A program made the translations under genes and the position numbers. Positions 20,713 to 20,915 of a DNA stretch of 20,915 nucleotides are shown here, piece after piece. The notes beneath the pieces are model-generated. The model worked only from the letters and a program-made list of their open reading frames with translations, made no database searches and had not been told where the DNA came from. Position 1 is the stretch's first letter. Each line of letters opens with the position of its first letter. Source of the stretch: JBBSTY01 sp038235385 (GTDB lineage Bacteria; Actinomycetota; Acidimicrobiia; Acidimicrobiales; Acidimicrobilacustridaceae); the NCBI GenBank assembly GCA_038235385.1, contig JBBSTY010000070.1, positions 1 to 20,915 on the forward strand, written 5' to 3'.

Positions 20713-20915
20713 TCAGACCAACGCGTCGAGGATGTCGGCGAGCGTCTCGGCCTGGTCGTCGCGACCACCGAAGAGCGGGTCGAGGGCGTAGGCCCGCTTG
20801 AGCTGGAGATGGGCGTCGATCTCCCACGTGTAGCCCATGCCTCCGTGCACCTGCACGGCGGTCTTGGTGTTCTCGATCGCCGCCTCACCGGCGGTGAACT
20901 TGGCCGCGGCGACCG
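20713..20915 (-). CDS. Acyl-CoA dehydrogenase, C-terminal end (N-terminus outside window)
   Basis: Only the last ~66 residues are present; the frame stays open to the window edge. It reads AAAKFTAGEAAIENTKTAVQ, VHGGMGYTWE, then IDAHLQLKRAYAL and ends ADILDALV. The Q-VHGGMGYTWE segment followed by a helix with KRAYAL is the characteristic C-terminal FAD-interface and active-site region of acyl-CoA dehydrogenases. It converges on the carboxylesterase gene. The rest of the gene would decide its subgroup. Confidence 0.85.
   Translation of the reverse strand, partial: VAAAKFTAGEAAIENTKTAVQVHGGMGYTWEIDAHLQLKRAYALDPLFGGRDDQAETLADILDALV

Overview
The window is a 20.9 kb piece of a very GC-rich actinobacterial chromosome. 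Frequent GTG starts, TGATG/ATGA gene junctions, several starts without a Shine-Dalgarno but with a -10-like hexamer 6-8 nt upstream, the density of acyl-CoA genes (thiolase-like, DUF35, FadD, FadE, TesB-like) and a DUF222/HNH gene fit a free-living actinomycete. Acidimicrobiia (Ilumatobacter/Microthrix relatives) is my guess from gene style only. I see no rRNA, tRNA, CRISPR array, IS element or phage region. I count 22 coding genes, two of them cut by the window edges, and no gene-free stretch above 300 bases.

Layout. (1) 1-1474, minus: two paralogous acidic lipoproteins, the first cut by the edge. (2) 1549-4743, minus: a four-gene operon of two DUF35 proteins followed by two thiolase-fold proteins, each junction overlapping by 1 or 4 nt. 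Both thiolase-like proteins lack the usual Cys and His, and one DUF35 protein has lost its zinc ligands. (3) 4942-6180, minus: a GH43-like beta-propeller lipoprotein with an extra C-terminal membrane anchor. (4) 6366-8640, plus: an acyl-CoA synthetase and an unknown protein. (5) 8652-9068, minus: a small membrane protein. (6) 9150-12114, plus: a RecQ helicase fused to a ComF-type phosphoribosyltransferase, 4 nt from a DprA/Smf-like gene. This is the most interesting locus. (7) 12142-13153: a TetR regulator divergent from a small ABM-like protein. (8) 13183-17391, minus: acyl-CoA dehydrogenase, TesB-like thioesterase, DUF983 membrane protein and DUF222/HNH protein. (9) 17399-18827, minus: PadR regulator, polytopic membrane protein and a 43-residue small ORF, all overlapping. 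(10) 19111-20640, plus: type-B carboxylesterase. (11) 20713-20915, minus: the C-terminal end of an acyl-CoA dehydrogenase.

How the genes connect. The palindrome CTGACG-N3-CGTCAG occurs exactly 45 nt before both the acyl-CoA synthetase and the acyl-CoA dehydrogenase start codons. A one-mismatch copy lies upstream of the DUF35/thiolase operon, beside a KstR-like palindrome. This points to a shared, probably TetR-type, acyl-CoA regulon. Separately, the RecQ-ComF fusion plus DprA-like gene brings together the three activities of the competence set ComFA-ComFC-DprA in one two-gene unit.
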